Assembly: GCF_014358015.1 (NCBI RefSeq)
Contig: NZ_JACONV010000009.1
Location: 109,560-173,559, forward strand
Source: Pseudomonas triticifolii
GTDB taxonomy: Bacteria > Pseudomonadota > Gammaproteobacteria > Pseudomonadales > Pseudomonadaceae
Reading direction: 5' to 3'
DNA: 64,000 nt
In this document: positions 55,731 through 64,000 of the stretch, piece by piece
How the letters are laid out: every line of letters begins with the position of its first letter
How positions within the stretch are numbered: the first letter of the stretch is position 1
The notes under the pieces: generated by a model
The model's input: the letters and a program-made list of their open reading frames with translations, nothing else
What the model was told of the DNA's origin: nothing
Databases searched by the model: none
Translations under genes and position numbers: made by a program

Positions 55731-58271
55731 TCAGTAAACATCCCGCCGATAGCGCCCCTGCTCCACCAGCTCGCTGACGGCCTGTTGGCCGAGCACTTCG
55801 TTCAGTACCTGATCCACACCTGCCGCCATGCCCTGCAAGCTACCGCAGATGTAGATGGCCGCGCCTTCATCCAGCCAGGTGCGCAGTTCCTGGGCTGCCT
55901 CACGCAGCACGTCTTGCACGTAGACTTTCTCTGCCTGATCCCGTGAGAACGCCAGGTCCAGTCGCGTCAGGTCGCCCGACGCCAGCCAGCCCTGTAACTC
56001 GGCACCACAGTGAAAATCGTGCGCCCGTTGACGCTCGCCGAACAGCAGCCAGTTGCGTGTCTGACCTTGCGCAATGCGCGCCTTGAGCAGGCTGCGCAGC
56101 CCCGCCAGACCCGTGCCGTTGCCCAACAGGATCAGAGGCACCGGAGCCCCAGGTAAATGGAAACTGCTGTTGCGGCGCAAGCGCAGGCTGATCGCTGCAC
56201 CTGACGCCGCATGTGCAGTGAGCCAGCCAGACCCGAGCCCAAGGCTGCCGTCCGAATGAATTTCCTGGCGCACGATGAGCTGCAGGCATCCGTCCTCGGG
56301 AATCGAGGCAATGGAGTACTCGCGCGCGGACACCGGCACCAACGCGTCGATCAGTGCCTGAGCATGCAGGCCCACCAGATGCGCCCGATGTTGTGGCAAC
56401 TGACGGGTCGCCAGCGCCTGTGCAACGGGCTCTTGCAGGCCGTCCACACGGACCGGGACTTCAGGATCGATGCCCAACCCGCTCAGCAACTGCCGCACGG
56501 CATCGTCGCTGTTACGTGGCAGGATTTCGACCAGATCGCCTGCCTGCCAGCTCTTGGCATCGGGAGCGGCCAGCTCCAGCAGAAAGGCGCTCGAGCCACT
56601 GCTGCCCGGGTTCAGGTGTTCTCGACGGGTCAGCGTCCAGTTCTCAAACACCGGTGCCTGCCAGAGATCAGTCGGCGTGCGGCCGGTCAGTTGCCCAAGA
56701 TGCACTTGCCATTGTTTGAGCGCGGCAGGGTCTGCACTGTCGACCTCAATCGGCGCAAACAGGGTGCTGCCGCCGCGCTCGGCCAGCCAGTCATGTAGAC
56801 GATGGGCAAACCCGCAGAAGTGCTGATACTGCCGGTCGCCCAGCGCCAGCACAGCATAGTTGAGCGTGTTCAGGGAAAGCGGACGGCCCAACAGCTTGCG
56901 CTCGAAACCCCGCGCGCTGTCCGGGGCTTCGCCGTCGCCAAAGGTACTGACCACAAACAGCGCGTTGCGACTTTCGCTCAGGTCCTGCTCGGTCATGTCG
57001 CCAAGCCGTTGCACACGAACCGGCAACCCTGCAGCCTGCAACTGGCCTGCGGTCTGCCAGGCCAGTTGCTCGGCGAAACCGCTCTGGCTGGCGAACCCGA
57101 TCAACCAAGACGAGGCATCCGGCGCAGCGCTGGCCGAGACGTCACCTCGTGCGGCCTTGATCTGACGTTTCTTGCGCCGGCGGTCCAGATACAGCAACCA
57201 GCCGGTGATGAAGAACAGCGGCATCGTCAACGATGCAACGGTCATGATGATTCGCCCTGCCATGCCGAAGTAACTGCCGACATGCAGCGAGTAGTTGCTG
57301 ATCAGCAACTGCGCACCCAGACTGCGCTCCGCGTAACGCGAAACCGAGCTGACCGCGCCGCTGGCCGGGTCAAGCGTGATGGTATTCAAGGCCCGAGGAT
57401 GAGGTGAGTCCTTGAGCAGGTAGAACACCGTAGCCGGTTGACCGCCCGCGGGCGGCAGGCGCAAGTTATAGGCACTGAGTTCAGGACCGGCGACCTTCTG
57501 GATGCTGTCCCACACCGCCACGTAATTCACCACCAGAGGACCAGGTGCCGGCTTGCCAGCCTTGGCACCGCGACCCGCGCCGTCCTTGCGCTGCTCAACC
57601 GGTGCGTCGTTCAGCAATCGGTTCAGGCCGTTGCTGACCCAGTCGTAAGACCAGTTCAAACCGGTGATGGCGAACAACAGGTAAAACACCAGGCACCAGG
57701 TGCCGAAGACAGCGTGCAGATCCCAGTTGAAACTACGACCTTTCTTCGCCCAGTCCAGCGTCAGCCACACCCGCCAGTTCAGCGCCTTGCGCGGCCAGCG
57801 CAAGTACAGACCCGACAGGCAGAAGAACACCAGAATCAGCGTACACGCCGCAGTGATCTGTTTGCCCACCTCGCCAATGGCCAGAAAGCGGTGCAGTCGC
57901 AACACGAAGTCAAAGAACCCCTCGCCCACACCGCTGCCTCTGATCTCGCCGGTATAAGGGTCGAAATTGCGCTTGGGACCGCGCCGCTCGCCAGGCTTGG
58001 GCGTGAAGTACACCTGAGCAACCCGGTTGCCGACGGTCTCGACCCTCAGAATCGCGACGGTCAATCCGGTGGCCGCTTCCAGCCGACGGGTCAGCTCAAC
58101 AGGCGGCAAGGTTTCGCCCTGCGGCTGCACCAGCAGCACGTCGGGGTTGAGTGCATCGAGAATTTCGTCCTCGAACGAATACAGCGCGCCGGTGATGCCC
58201 ATCAAGGTCAACACCAGACCCGCCGTGATCCCGAAGAACCAGTGCAGCTGAAACAGTACTTTCTTCAACAC
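55731..58271 (-). CDS. piuB: PepSY / flavodoxin / FAD-NADPH inner-membrane reductase
   Basis: 846 residues from GTG 58271, with GAGGG six bases upstream. Order: PepSY-type membrane region about 1-380 with four or five helices ([54 protein letters not shown]), flavodoxin domain about 388-530 ([34 protein letters not shown]), then FAD-binding and NADPH-binding domains like sulfite reductase flavoprotein ([36 protein letters not shown]). It most likely reduces ferric siderophore in the periplasm using cytosolic NADPH. It follows piuA on the minus strand after that gene's terminator and corresponds in position to PA4513. Confidence 0.9.
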   Translation of the reverse strand: MLKKVLFQLHWFFGITAGLVLTLMGITGALYSFEDEILDALNPDVLLVQPQGETLPPVELTRRLEAATGLTVAILRVETVGNRVAQVYFTPKPGERRGPKRNFDPYTGEIRGSGVGEGFFDFVLRLHRFLAIGEVGKQITAACTLILVFFCLSGLYLRWPRKALNWRVWLTLDWAKKGRSFNWDLHAVFGTWCLVFYLLFAITGLNWSYDWVSNGLNRLLNDAPVEQRKDGAGRGAKAGKPAPGPLVVNYVAVWDSIQKVAGPELSAYNLRLPPAGGQPATVFYLLKDSPHPRALNTITLDPASGAVSSVSRYAERSLGAQLLISNYSLHVGSYFGMAGRIIMTVASLTMPLFFITGWLLYLDRRRKKRQIKAARGDVSASAAPDASSWLIGFASQSGFAEQLAWQTAGQLQAAGLPVRVQRLGDMTEQDLSESRNALFVVSTFGDGEAPDSARGFERKLLGRPLSLNTLNYAVLALGDRQYQHFCGFAHRLHDWLAERGGSTLFAPIEVDSADPAALKQWQVHLGQLTGRTPTDLWQAPVFENWTLTRREHLNPGSSGSSAFLLELAAPDAKSWQAGDLVEILPRNSDDAVRQLLSGLGIDPEVPVRVDGLQEPVAQALATRQLPQHRAHLVGLHAQALIDALVPVSAREYSIASIPEDGCLQLIVRQEIHSDGSLGLGSGWLTAHAASGAAISLRLRRNSSFHLPGAPVPLILLGNGTGLAGLRSLLKARIAQGQTRNWLLFGERQRAHDFHCGAELQGWLASGDLTRLDLAFSRDQAEKVYVQDVLREAAQELRTWLDEGAAIYICGSLQGMAAGVDQVLNEVLGQQAVSELVEQGRYRRDVY

Positions 58272-58369
58272 TTGCTACCCTCACCCACCTGCTCTGACAC
58301 CGGCTTTGATACCTGGAAACGGCGTCGACTGTCTTGTCTGGATCTGTTCGGTGCCGCGGCCTTATACAG

Positions 58370-58400
58370 AAAAACCCCGCCTACCGGAATAAGCGGGGTT
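58370..58400 (-). terminator. Intrinsic terminator after piuA
   Basis: AACCCCGC/GCGGGGTT stem (58393-58400 and 58373-58380), 12-base loop, then a T-run on the minus strand (58374-58370). It lies 18 bases past the piuA stop, so piuB would need partial read-through or its own promoter in the 100-base gap. Confidence 0.85.
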
Positions 58401-58417
58401 TGCCTTGCGTGGCTTCC

Positions 58418-60670
58418 TCAGAAGTGGAAGTTGGCGCTCATCAAGGCGGTGCGACCGGCAGCCACGTGTGCGTAGTGCGTCTGGAACACCTGATCGAAGT
58501 AACGCTTGTCGGTCAGGTTCTGGACATTGAGCTGCAGGTCGACGTTTTTGCTCAACGCGTAGGTGGCCATTGCATCGTAACGCCAGTAGGACGGGACTTC
58601 GACCGAATTGGCTTCGTTACCGAAACGAGAATCGACGTACGTCGCGCCACCGCCAATGGTCAGCTTGGGCATCAACTGGTAAGTGGACCACAGATTGAAG
58701 CTGTTGCGCGGCGTGTTGGGCATGTGATTGCCCTTGTCGGCCGCCAGGGTGGTCTTGAGCAGTTCGCTCTCCATGTAGGTGTAACCGCCATACACTTTCC
58801 AGCGGCTGCTCAGGTTACCTGCGTAGGTGAACTCGACACCCTGCACGCGTTGCTCGCCATCGAGCGTCTGGAAGGTGGTGTTGTCCGGGTCGGTGATGCG
58901 CGCATTGGTCTTGTCGGTGCGGAACAGAGCCGCGGTCAGCGAAAGATCATCGCCGAAGAAATCCCACTTGGTGCCCAGCTCGTAGTTACGGTTCTTTTCC
59001 GGATCGAGATCGGCGTTGTTGAGCGCCAGTTCCAGACCGCCGTTGCCGCTGGTTTCGCCGGACGGGTTACTGGACGTGGACAGCGCGGCATACACACTGC
59101 CGTTCGGAGCCGGTTTATAGACGACGCCAAGCTGGTAATTCCAGAGCTGTGTGGTCTTCTGACGATCAAAACTGGCCGCCGGTGTGGTGCCACGTGCCGT
59201 CGCAAAACCGCTGGAGCGTGTGTCGTAGTGGTCGTAACGCAGGCCCAGGTTAACCGACCACTGCTCGTTGAGGGTCAGGGTGTCGAATGCGTAAGCAGCG
59301 CTGGTCTTGGTGTCGGTATCGGTGTACGCCAGGCCATCGGAGATCACGCCATTCCACGCATCCTTGGGGGATGGGTCGGCAAGGCTGGTGCAGTCACCGG
59401 ACCGGAACAATCCGGCGGAACAGGTGCTGGCAATCGCACCGCCAGCCGCATTGAGGATGCTGTAAGGACGGTTGTGCGTGTCCTGATAGGAAAACTCAAG
59501 ACCGGTCACCAGGCTGTGGCTGATGAAGCCGGTGTCGAACTTGCTGGTCAGGTCGGTCTGGTTGACGAAGCCGCTGGAGGTGGAGTTACGGCTCTTGGCC
59601 GAGCGTGAGACGCTGCCATTGGCGACGTTGCCACGGCTGTCGTCGGGGTTGGTGACCACGTAGTCCAGCGTCGAACGCGACATACGGAAACTGTTGGAGA
59701 GCGTCATGCTGTCGTTCAGGTCATGCTCGATCCGCACGGTGCCGCTGTCATTGCTGCTCTTGCGGTAGTCGCGACTGGTCAGGCCGTAAAAATTGCTCTT
59801 GTCGACGCTGGCCGGCTTGTCGACGATGTACTTGCTGCGACCCGGCGTGGACGTCAGCGGGATGCCATAGTCGGGCATGTCGTCGGTTTCAAGGTGGTAG
59901 TAATCCACCTTGATCCGGGTGTCAGTGCCCAGGCCGAACGCGAACGACGGCGCCACGCCCCAACGACTGGTGTCGACGTTGTCGCGCCCTGCGACATTGG
60001 CATCGTGCTTCATCAGGTTCAGGCGAAACGCCGAGGTGTCGGTCATCTGCTGATTGACGTCCAGCGTGTAGCGCTGGGTCTGGTCGGAACCGAAGGTGTA
60101 ACCGCCGTTATAGGCGTTGCCCAGATGCGCGCTCTTGGTGATCAGGTTAAGGCTGCCGCCCGTGGAGCCTGCGCCGGTGAAGGCAGAGCCTGGGCCTTTG
60201 CTCACTTCGACGGATTCGATGTTGAAGATCTCGCGTGACTGGGCTGCCACGTCACGCATGCCATCGACAAACACGTCGCTTTCAGCGTTGAAGCCGCGAA
60301 TGATCGGTCGGTCTGCCGCCGGATTGCCACCTTCGCCTGCGCCAAAGGTGATGCCTGGCGTAGTGCGCAGCGCGTCGGTCAATGTGGTCGCGCCGGTATC
60401 ACGGATAACCTGCTGCGGGATGACTGTGACGCTTTTCGGGGTGTCGCGCAGCGGCGCGGTGTACTTCTTCGAGGCCGAATCTGCAGCGGTGTAAGACGTG
60501 TCAGCCTGATCACCGGTGATGTTCGTCGCCCCCAGCGACAAGGCCTTTTCATCGGAGCCTTCAGCGGCGTGAACCATATGAGCCGCAGACATGGCTGCGA
60601 TGGCGACCCCGACCGCAGACGCAATAGAGCGTTGCGAGCCAGCCTGATGCGACAGTGTTTGACGTGACAT
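58418..60670 (-). CDS. piuA: TonB-dependent siderophore receptor PiuA
   Basis: 750 residues from ATG 60670, with GGGGGAGG about seven bases upstream. Signal region SRQTLSHQAGSQ, then VGVAIAAMSAAHMVHAAEG, cleaved near residue 36. Plug domain about 65-175 (SVTVIPQQVIRDTGATTL, PIIRGFNAESDVFVDGMRD, VSKGPGSAFTGAGSTGG) and a 22-strand barrel ending LMSANFHF with terminal Phe. Close relatives (PiuA/Fiu) take up catecholate-type ferric siderophores and iron-chelating antibiotics. Divergent from piuC, with a 214-base shared promoter region. Same order as PA4514-PA4515. Confidence 0.92.
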   Translation of the reverse strand: MSRQTLSHQAGSQRSIASAVGVAIAAMSAAHMVHAAEGSDEKALSLGATNITGDQADTSYTAADSASKKYTAPLRDTPKSVTVIPQQVIRDTGATTLTDALRTTPGITFGAGEGGNPAADRPIIRGFNAESDVFVDGMRDVAAQSREIFNIESVEVSKGPGSAFTGAGSTGGSLNLITKSAHLGNAYNGGYTFGSDQTQRYTLDVNQQMTDTSAFRLNLMKHDANVAGRDNVDTSRWGVAPSFAFGLGTDTRIKVDYYHLETDDMPDYGIPLTSTPGRSKYIVDKPASVDKSNFYGLTSRDYRKSSNDSGTVRIEHDLNDSMTLSNSFRMSRSTLDYVVTNPDDSRGNVANGSVSRSAKSRNSTSSGFVNQTDLTSKFDTGFISHSLVTGLEFSYQDTHNRPYSILNAAGGAIASTCSAGLFRSGDCTSLADPSPKDAWNGVISDGLAYTDTDTKTSAAYAFDTLTLNEQWSVNLGLRYDHYDTRSSGFATARGTTPAASFDRQKTTQLWNYQLGVVYKPAPNGSVYAALSTSSNPSGETSGNGGLELALNNADLDPEKNRNYELGTKWDFFGDDLSLTAALFRTDKTNARITDPDNTTFQTLDGEQRVQGVEFTYAGNLSSRWKVYGGYTYMESELLKTTLAADKGNHMPNTPRNSFNLWSTYQLMPKLTIGGGATYVDSRFGNEANSVEVPSYWRYDAMATYALSKNVDLQLNVQNLTDKRYFDQVFQTHYAHVAAGRTALMSANFHF

Positions 60671-60884
60671 GGTAAATCCTCCCCCAAGGCAATCGAGGCG
60701 GCGGAATATAGTGCAAACGCTTATTTGTATCAATTGAGATGTATTAACATTTACGAAAATATATTATTCCTGCACATCCTGTTCACAAAACTTTCACGAG
60801 AGATTCGATTCAGCCGAAAACAGGCTTGCACAGCGCCAATGGGAATCACTACTATTCGCAACCTTTTGCCCGTCCGGTGTCCAG
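60671..60884. promoter_or_regulatory. Divergent piuA/piuC promoter region, possible Fur site
   Basis: This 214-base AT-rich gap must hold promoters for both genes. The stretch at about 60720-60757 (tatttgtatcaattgagatgtattaa) has the AT-rich, ATCA-like character of Fur boxes on the minus strand, but matches the 19-base consensus only loosely. Iron control is expected from the family and is not proven here. Confidence 0.3.
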
Positions 60885-61565
60885 ATGCTGTTACACATTC
60901 CAGGTGTTTTTGATCGCGATGAAGTCGTGCGCATCCGTGAAGCACTGGCGCAGACCGACTGGGCAGACGGGAAAATCACTGCCGGGTACCAGTCGGCCAA
61001 GGCCAAGCAAAACCTGCAGCTTCCTGAAGGGCACCCGCTTGCTCGGGAAATCGGCGCCGCGCTGCTGGAACGACTGTGGCGCAACCCGCTGTTCATGTCT
61101 GCGGCCCTGCCCCACAAGATCTTTGCGCCTCTGTTCAATTGCTATAGGGAAGGCGGCAGCTTCGATTTCCACATCGATAACGCTGTACGTCAGCCACCCG
61201 GCGGCGCGGAGCGGGTGCGCACGGACATCTCGTCCACGCTGTTTTTCAGCAATCCGGAAGACTACGACGGCGGCGAACTCGAGATTCAGGACACCTTCGG
61301 CACCCGACAGATCAAGCTGCCGGCAGGTGACATGCTGATCTATCCGGCCACCAGCCTGCATAAGGTCAACGCGGTGACGCGCGGCGCACGTTACGCCTCG
61401 TTCTTCTGGACCCAGAGCCTGGTCCGCGAGGACAGCCAGCGAACCCTGCTGTTCGAGATGGACACCGCCATCCAGCAACTCACCCTGGATATGCCAGAGC
61501 ATCCGTCACTGATCCAGCTGACCGGCACGTATCACAACCTGCTGCGCCGCTGGGTCGAGGTCTGA
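60885..61565 (+). CDS. piuC: PKHD-type Fe(II)/2-oxoglutarate hydroxylase PiuC
   Basis: 226 residues from ATG 60885. The ribosome site is weak. The double-stranded beta-helix fold has all iron ligands: H96 and D98 (FDFHIDNAV) and H159 (TSLHKVNAV), with R169 for 2-oxoglutarate. A short C-terminal helical domain follows ([16 protein letters not shown]). Substrate unknown. Its genes occur beside iron-siderophore receptors and are usually iron-repressed, so siderophore processing has been suggested. Co-transcribed with the Sel1 gene three bases downstream. Corresponds to PA4515. Confidence 0.92.
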   Translation: MLLHIPGVFDRDEVVRIREALAQTDWADGKITAGYQSAKAKQNLQLPEGHPLAREIGAALLERLWRNPLFMSAALPHKIFAPLFNCYREGGSFDFHIDNAVRQPPGGAERVRTDISSTLFFSNPEDYDGGELEIQDTFGTRQIKLPAGDMLIYPATSLHKVNAVTRGARYASFFWTQSLVREDSQRTLLFEMDTAIQQLTLDMPEHPSLIQLTGTYHNLLRRWVEV

Positions 61566-61568
61566 AAC

Positions 61569-62366
61569 GTGAGCTGGACGCTTGCACGCAAGGAACTGCT
61601 GGACATCGAGGACCTGCGAGCGATGCTTGAAGAAAGCCCTGCGCAGGCAGCCAAGGCGATTCTGGCCGCCGCCACGCAGGGCAACATCGAAGCGCACGCA
61701 CTCCTGGGGCAGATCCTGCTCGACGGCAGCGGCATTCAGCGCGATCCGACGCTGGCCATGACCTGGTTCACTATTGCTGCGCGTCAGGGGCATGCGATGG
61801 CTCGCAACATGCTGGGGCGCTGCTTCGAACATGGCTGGGGCTGCGTGCCGGATCTTAAACAGGCGGCGCTGCATTATCGGCTGGCGGCCGAACAGGTACT
61901 GGATTGGGGGCTCTACAACCTAGGCAATCTGCTGGCAACAGGGCGCGGCGTGGAACAGGATCATACGCAGGCCCTGATCTGTTATCGCAAGGCCGCGAAC
62001 CTGGGGCATGCCAAATCCATGAATCTGTTGGGCCGTTATCTGGAGGAAGGCCTTCAGGGTCAGCGTGACAAGACGGCAGCCCACGAGTGGTACAGGCGTT
62101 CTGCCGAAGGCGGGGATTTTCGCGGTCAGTTCAGCTACGCAAGCGTGCTGGCAGAACAAGGCGACATTGAGCAGGCGCTGGCCTGGCTGAGAAAAGCGCT
62201 GACGGGAGGGAATCTGAATTTTCTGAGGACAGCACGCAAGGCACTGCTGGATGCGGCGCATGCGGATGTTCAACGCATGGCCATCGAATACTTTCAACGC
62301 GCGGCCGTCATCGGTGGAGAGCCGGACCGGATGGCGTTGCTTGATATCTCAGCCCGACCTGCCTGA
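61569..62366 (+). CDS. Sel1-repeat (tetratricopeptide-like) protein
   Basis: 265 residues from GTG 61569, three bases after the piuC stop, so translation is coupled. At least four Sel1 units are visible: NIEAHALLGQILLDGSGIQR, MARNMLGRCFEHGWG, WGLYNLGNLLATGRGVEQD and KSMNLLGRYLEEGLQGQRD, each with the A-x-x-x-L-G-x-x-Y/L spacing. No signal peptide is present. Probably a scaffold for protein contacts. Position matches PA4516. Its stop codon lies inside a perfect 13-base-pair hairpin. Confidence 0.88.
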   Translation: MSWTLARKELLDIEDLRAMLEESPAQAAKAILAAATQGNIEAHALLGQILLDGSGIQRDPTLAMTWFTIAARQGHAMARNMLGRCFEHGWGCVPDLKQAALHYRLAAEQVLDWGLYNLGNLLATGRGVEQDHTQALICYRKAANLGHAKSMNLLGRYLEEGLQGQRDKTAAHEWYRRSAEGGDFRGQFSYASVLAEQGDIEQALAWLRKALTGGNLNFLRTARKALLDAAHADVQRMAIEYFQRAAVIGGEPDRMALLDISARPA

Positions 62367-62390
62367 AGCGCAGAGCACTTCAGGCAGGTC
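62356..62390. terminator. Bidirectional hairpin between the Sel1 gene and speC
   Basis: GACCTGCCTGAAG (62356-62368) and CTTCAGGCAGGTC (62378-62390) form a perfect 13-base stem with a 9-base loop between convergent genes. The Sel1 TGA stop is in the left arm. It could serve both directions, though neither side has a strong T-run. Confidence 0.6.
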
Positions 62391-62404
62391 AATCGGCAAA
62401 GGTC

Positions 62405-63568
62405 TTACAGGTAGAACGCTTTCAAAGGCGGGAAGCCATTGAATTCAACGGCGCTGTAGCTGGTGGTGTAAGCACCGGTCGACAACCAGTACATGCGATC
62501 ACCAATGGCCAGGTTCAGCGGCAGGCCGTACTTGTAGTTCTCGTACATGATGTCGGCGCTGTCGCAGGTAGGACCGGCGATGACCACTTCTTCCATCTCG
62601 CCCTTCTTCTCGGTCCAGATCGGGAACTTGATGGCTTCGTCCATGGTTTCGATCAGGCCGGAGAACTTGCCCACATCGGTGTACACCCAACGCTCGACCG
62701 CGGTGCGCGACTTGCGTGCGACCAGCACCACTTCGCTGACCAGAATACCGGCGTTGGAAATCAGCGAACGGCCTGGCTCCAGAATGATTTCCGGCAGGTC
62801 ATCACCGAAGTCTTCCTTCAGGAAGCGGATGATTTCCTCGGCGTAGGTTTCAAGGCTGTTGGTACGGGTGATGTAGTTGGCCGGGAAGCCGCCACCCATG
62901 TTGATCAGCTTGAGCACGATGCCGTCTTCTTCTTTCAGACGCTCGAAGATCACCTTGACCTTGGCAATGGCCGCGTCCCAGACGCTGATGTCGCGCTGCT
63001 GCGAACCCACGTGGAACGAGATGCCGTAAGGCACCAGGCCCAGGTCACGAGCCAGGATCAGCAGGTCCATGGCCATGTCGGTCTGGCAGCCGAATTTACG
63101 CGACAGAGGCCAGTCGGCCGTGGTCGAGCCTTCGGTCAGGATACGTACGTAGACTTTCGAGCCTGGCGCGGCCTTGGCGATGTTGCGCAGGTCGGCTTCG
63201 GAGTCGGTGGCGAACAGACGCACGCCCTTCTCGTAGAAGTAGCGAATGTCCTTGGATTTCTTGATGGTGTTGCCGTAGCTCATGCGATCCGGGGTCACAC
63301 CGCAGCTCAAGACCTTGTCCAGCTCATAGATCGAGGCGATGTCGAAGCTCGAACCCTTGTTCTTCAGCAGTTCGATGATTTCGACTGCAGGGTTGGCCTT
63401 GACCGCGTAGTAGACCTTGGCAAAGTCGAAACCTGCGCGCAGGTCATCGTAGGCCTTGCTGATGATGTTGGTATCAATGACCACGAAAGGCGTTTCTTGC
63501 TTGTCAGCGAACGTCTTCATTTTCTTGAAGGTTTCGGCTGAGTAGTAGTCTTCGACATTGATCGTCAT
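62405..63568 (-). CDS. speC: Ornithine decarboxylase SpeC (fold III)
   Basis: 387 residues from ATG 63568, with AGGAG about ten bases upstream. The frame stays open 63 more codons to an ATG at 63757, but that segment (rich in Pro, Gly and Ser) has no family character. PLP lysine K57 in VYYAVKANP, glycine loop GGGFPANY, EPGRSLISNAG for the phosphate, and GPTCDSADIMYE near the end with the active-site cysteine of the dimer partner. It makes putrescine from ornithine. This is the short eukaryote-like (alanine-racemase fold) type found in pseudomonads, not the large E. coli SpeC. Convergent with the Sel1 gene. Confidence 0.93.
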   Translation of the reverse strand: MTINVEDYYSAETFKKMKTFADKQETPFVVIDTNIISKAYDDLRAGFDFAKVYYAVKANPAVEIIELLKNKGSSFDIASIYELDKVLSCGVTPDRMSYGNTIKKSKDIRYFYEKGVRLFATDSEADLRNIAKAAPGSKVYVRILTEGSTTADWPLSRKFGCQTDMAMDLLILARDLGLVPYGISFHVGSQQRDISVWDAAIAKVKVIFERLKEEDGIVLKLINMGGGFPANYITRTNSLETYAEEIIRFLKEDFGDDLPEIILEPGRSLISNAGILVSEVVLVARKSRTAVERWVYTDVGKFSGLIETMDEAIKFPIWTEKKGEMEEVVIAGPTCDSADIMYENYKYGLPLNLAIGDRMYWLSTGAYTTSYSAVEFNGFPPLKAFYL

Positions 63569-63951
63569 GCTGCTGGAACTCCTATCTGGCAAACGGAATT
63601 GGTAAATGGGTGCAAATGAACGTCCTCCGTATCCCCACTTTGGTTCGCCTACTTCCCAAGGCATGTCGCCGAAAGCAAAAAGGCCACTGAAGGGCTTGCC
63701 TTCCTGGCCTTGCTGTCTCGTCGTCAGTACTTGAGCCGGATGGATCGTTTCCAGCATGGACGTTCGGCGCGAACTTTAGGGCGTGAAGGGGCTGAGATCA
63801 ACAAAAAATGTCGCGTTTTTACACGCGTTCGTCGCGGCCGCTGTTATGGCCTCTTGTGTAACGGACCGATGTGACAGGCTGATGTTCCTGACCTGTGCAA
63901 TATCGTGACTGAGGTGCGCCCGGTGATTGCGTTGCTGTCAGTGACTCAAGG
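63569..63951. other. speC leader and upstream region
   Basis: About 380 bases without a supported gene. The first 190 stay open in the speC frame. The rest is AT-mixed and should hold the speC promoter. No hairpin of riboswitch size was recognised. Confidence 0.45.
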
Positions 63952-64000
63952 TCAAAAACCACCGCCATTGATGGCCTGCATCAAGCGCCACTCCCTGAGG
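63952..64000 (-). CDS. Possible C-terminal end of a gene beyond the right edge (partial)
   Basis: A minus-strand frame enters from the right edge and stops at TGA (63954-63952), giving about LREWRLMQAINGGGF. It is on the same strand as speC. It is too short to be certain it is coding or to name it. Confidence 0.3.
   Translation of the reverse strand, partial: LREWRLMQAINGGGF

Overview
The window is chromosomal DNA of a fluorescent pseudomonad, most likely of the Pseudomonas syringae group. Three things point there. The gene order roxR-roxS / dppA-dppA-dppA-oprD porin-dppA-dppBCDF / piuB-piuA-piuC-Sel1 / speC follows the P. aeruginosa PA4493-PA4519 order as I remember it, with some genes missing. 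A plant-type LuxR solo sits next to a proline iminopeptidase gene. REP/REPIN elements of several sequence families are scattered between genes. No rRNA, tRNA, CRISPR, transposase or phage gene was seen.

Layout. 1-7.7 kb: the end of an upstream gene, a GntR/FCD regulator, a PAS-GGDEF diguanylate cyclase, then a five-gene minus-strand peptide-type ABC transporter whose distal genes overlap by ATGA. 8.2-10 kb: luxR solo and pip, with a near-consensus sigma-54 promoter and an 11-bp-arm palindrome in front of luxR. 10.4-13.9 kb: chemoreceptor, GAF protein, GNAT acetyltransferase, small lipoprotein. 14.2-23.7 kb: a contact-dependent-inhibition type locus on the minus strand. It encodes a 2969-residue filamentous haemagglutinin/CdiA ending in a HINT self-processing domain and a PD-(D/E)XK nuclease-like tip, then a small immunity gene, then a broken orphan toxin tail. 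The toxin tip, immunity gene and orphan tail are much more AT-rich than the stalk, and no outer-membrane CdiB partner is present. 24.4-29.4 kb: GAF/degenerate GGDEF/EAL phosphodiesterase, TauE/SafE permease and four small or membrane proteins, ending in a duplicated REPIN. 29.8-36.5 kb: galactarate/glucarate catabolism (MRJP-like secreted protein, GarD, MFS carrier, KdgD, FadR-type regulator). 36.6-42.9 kb: SbmA/YddA-type ABC exporter, RoxSR redox two-component system, SIMPL protein and a HET-C family protein. 43-55.6 kb: dipeptide uptake with four binding proteins, a porin and the DppBCDF core. 55.7-63.6 kb: Piu iron-uptake genes, a Sel1 protein and ornithine decarboxylase SpeC.

How it fits together. 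Much of the window serves nutrient capture: two peptide ABC systems, a porin, sugar-diacid uptake and breakdown, and siderophore-type iron uptake with an inner-membrane flavoreductase. The rest is sensing (LuxR solo, chemoreceptor, cyclic-di-GMP enzymes, RoxSR) and competition (CdiA toxin/immunity, possibly the HET-C protein). The least ordinary parts are the toxin locus with its remnant, the sigma-54/palindrome leader of the LuxR solo, the HET-C gene inside a conserved block, and the nested REPIN duplication.
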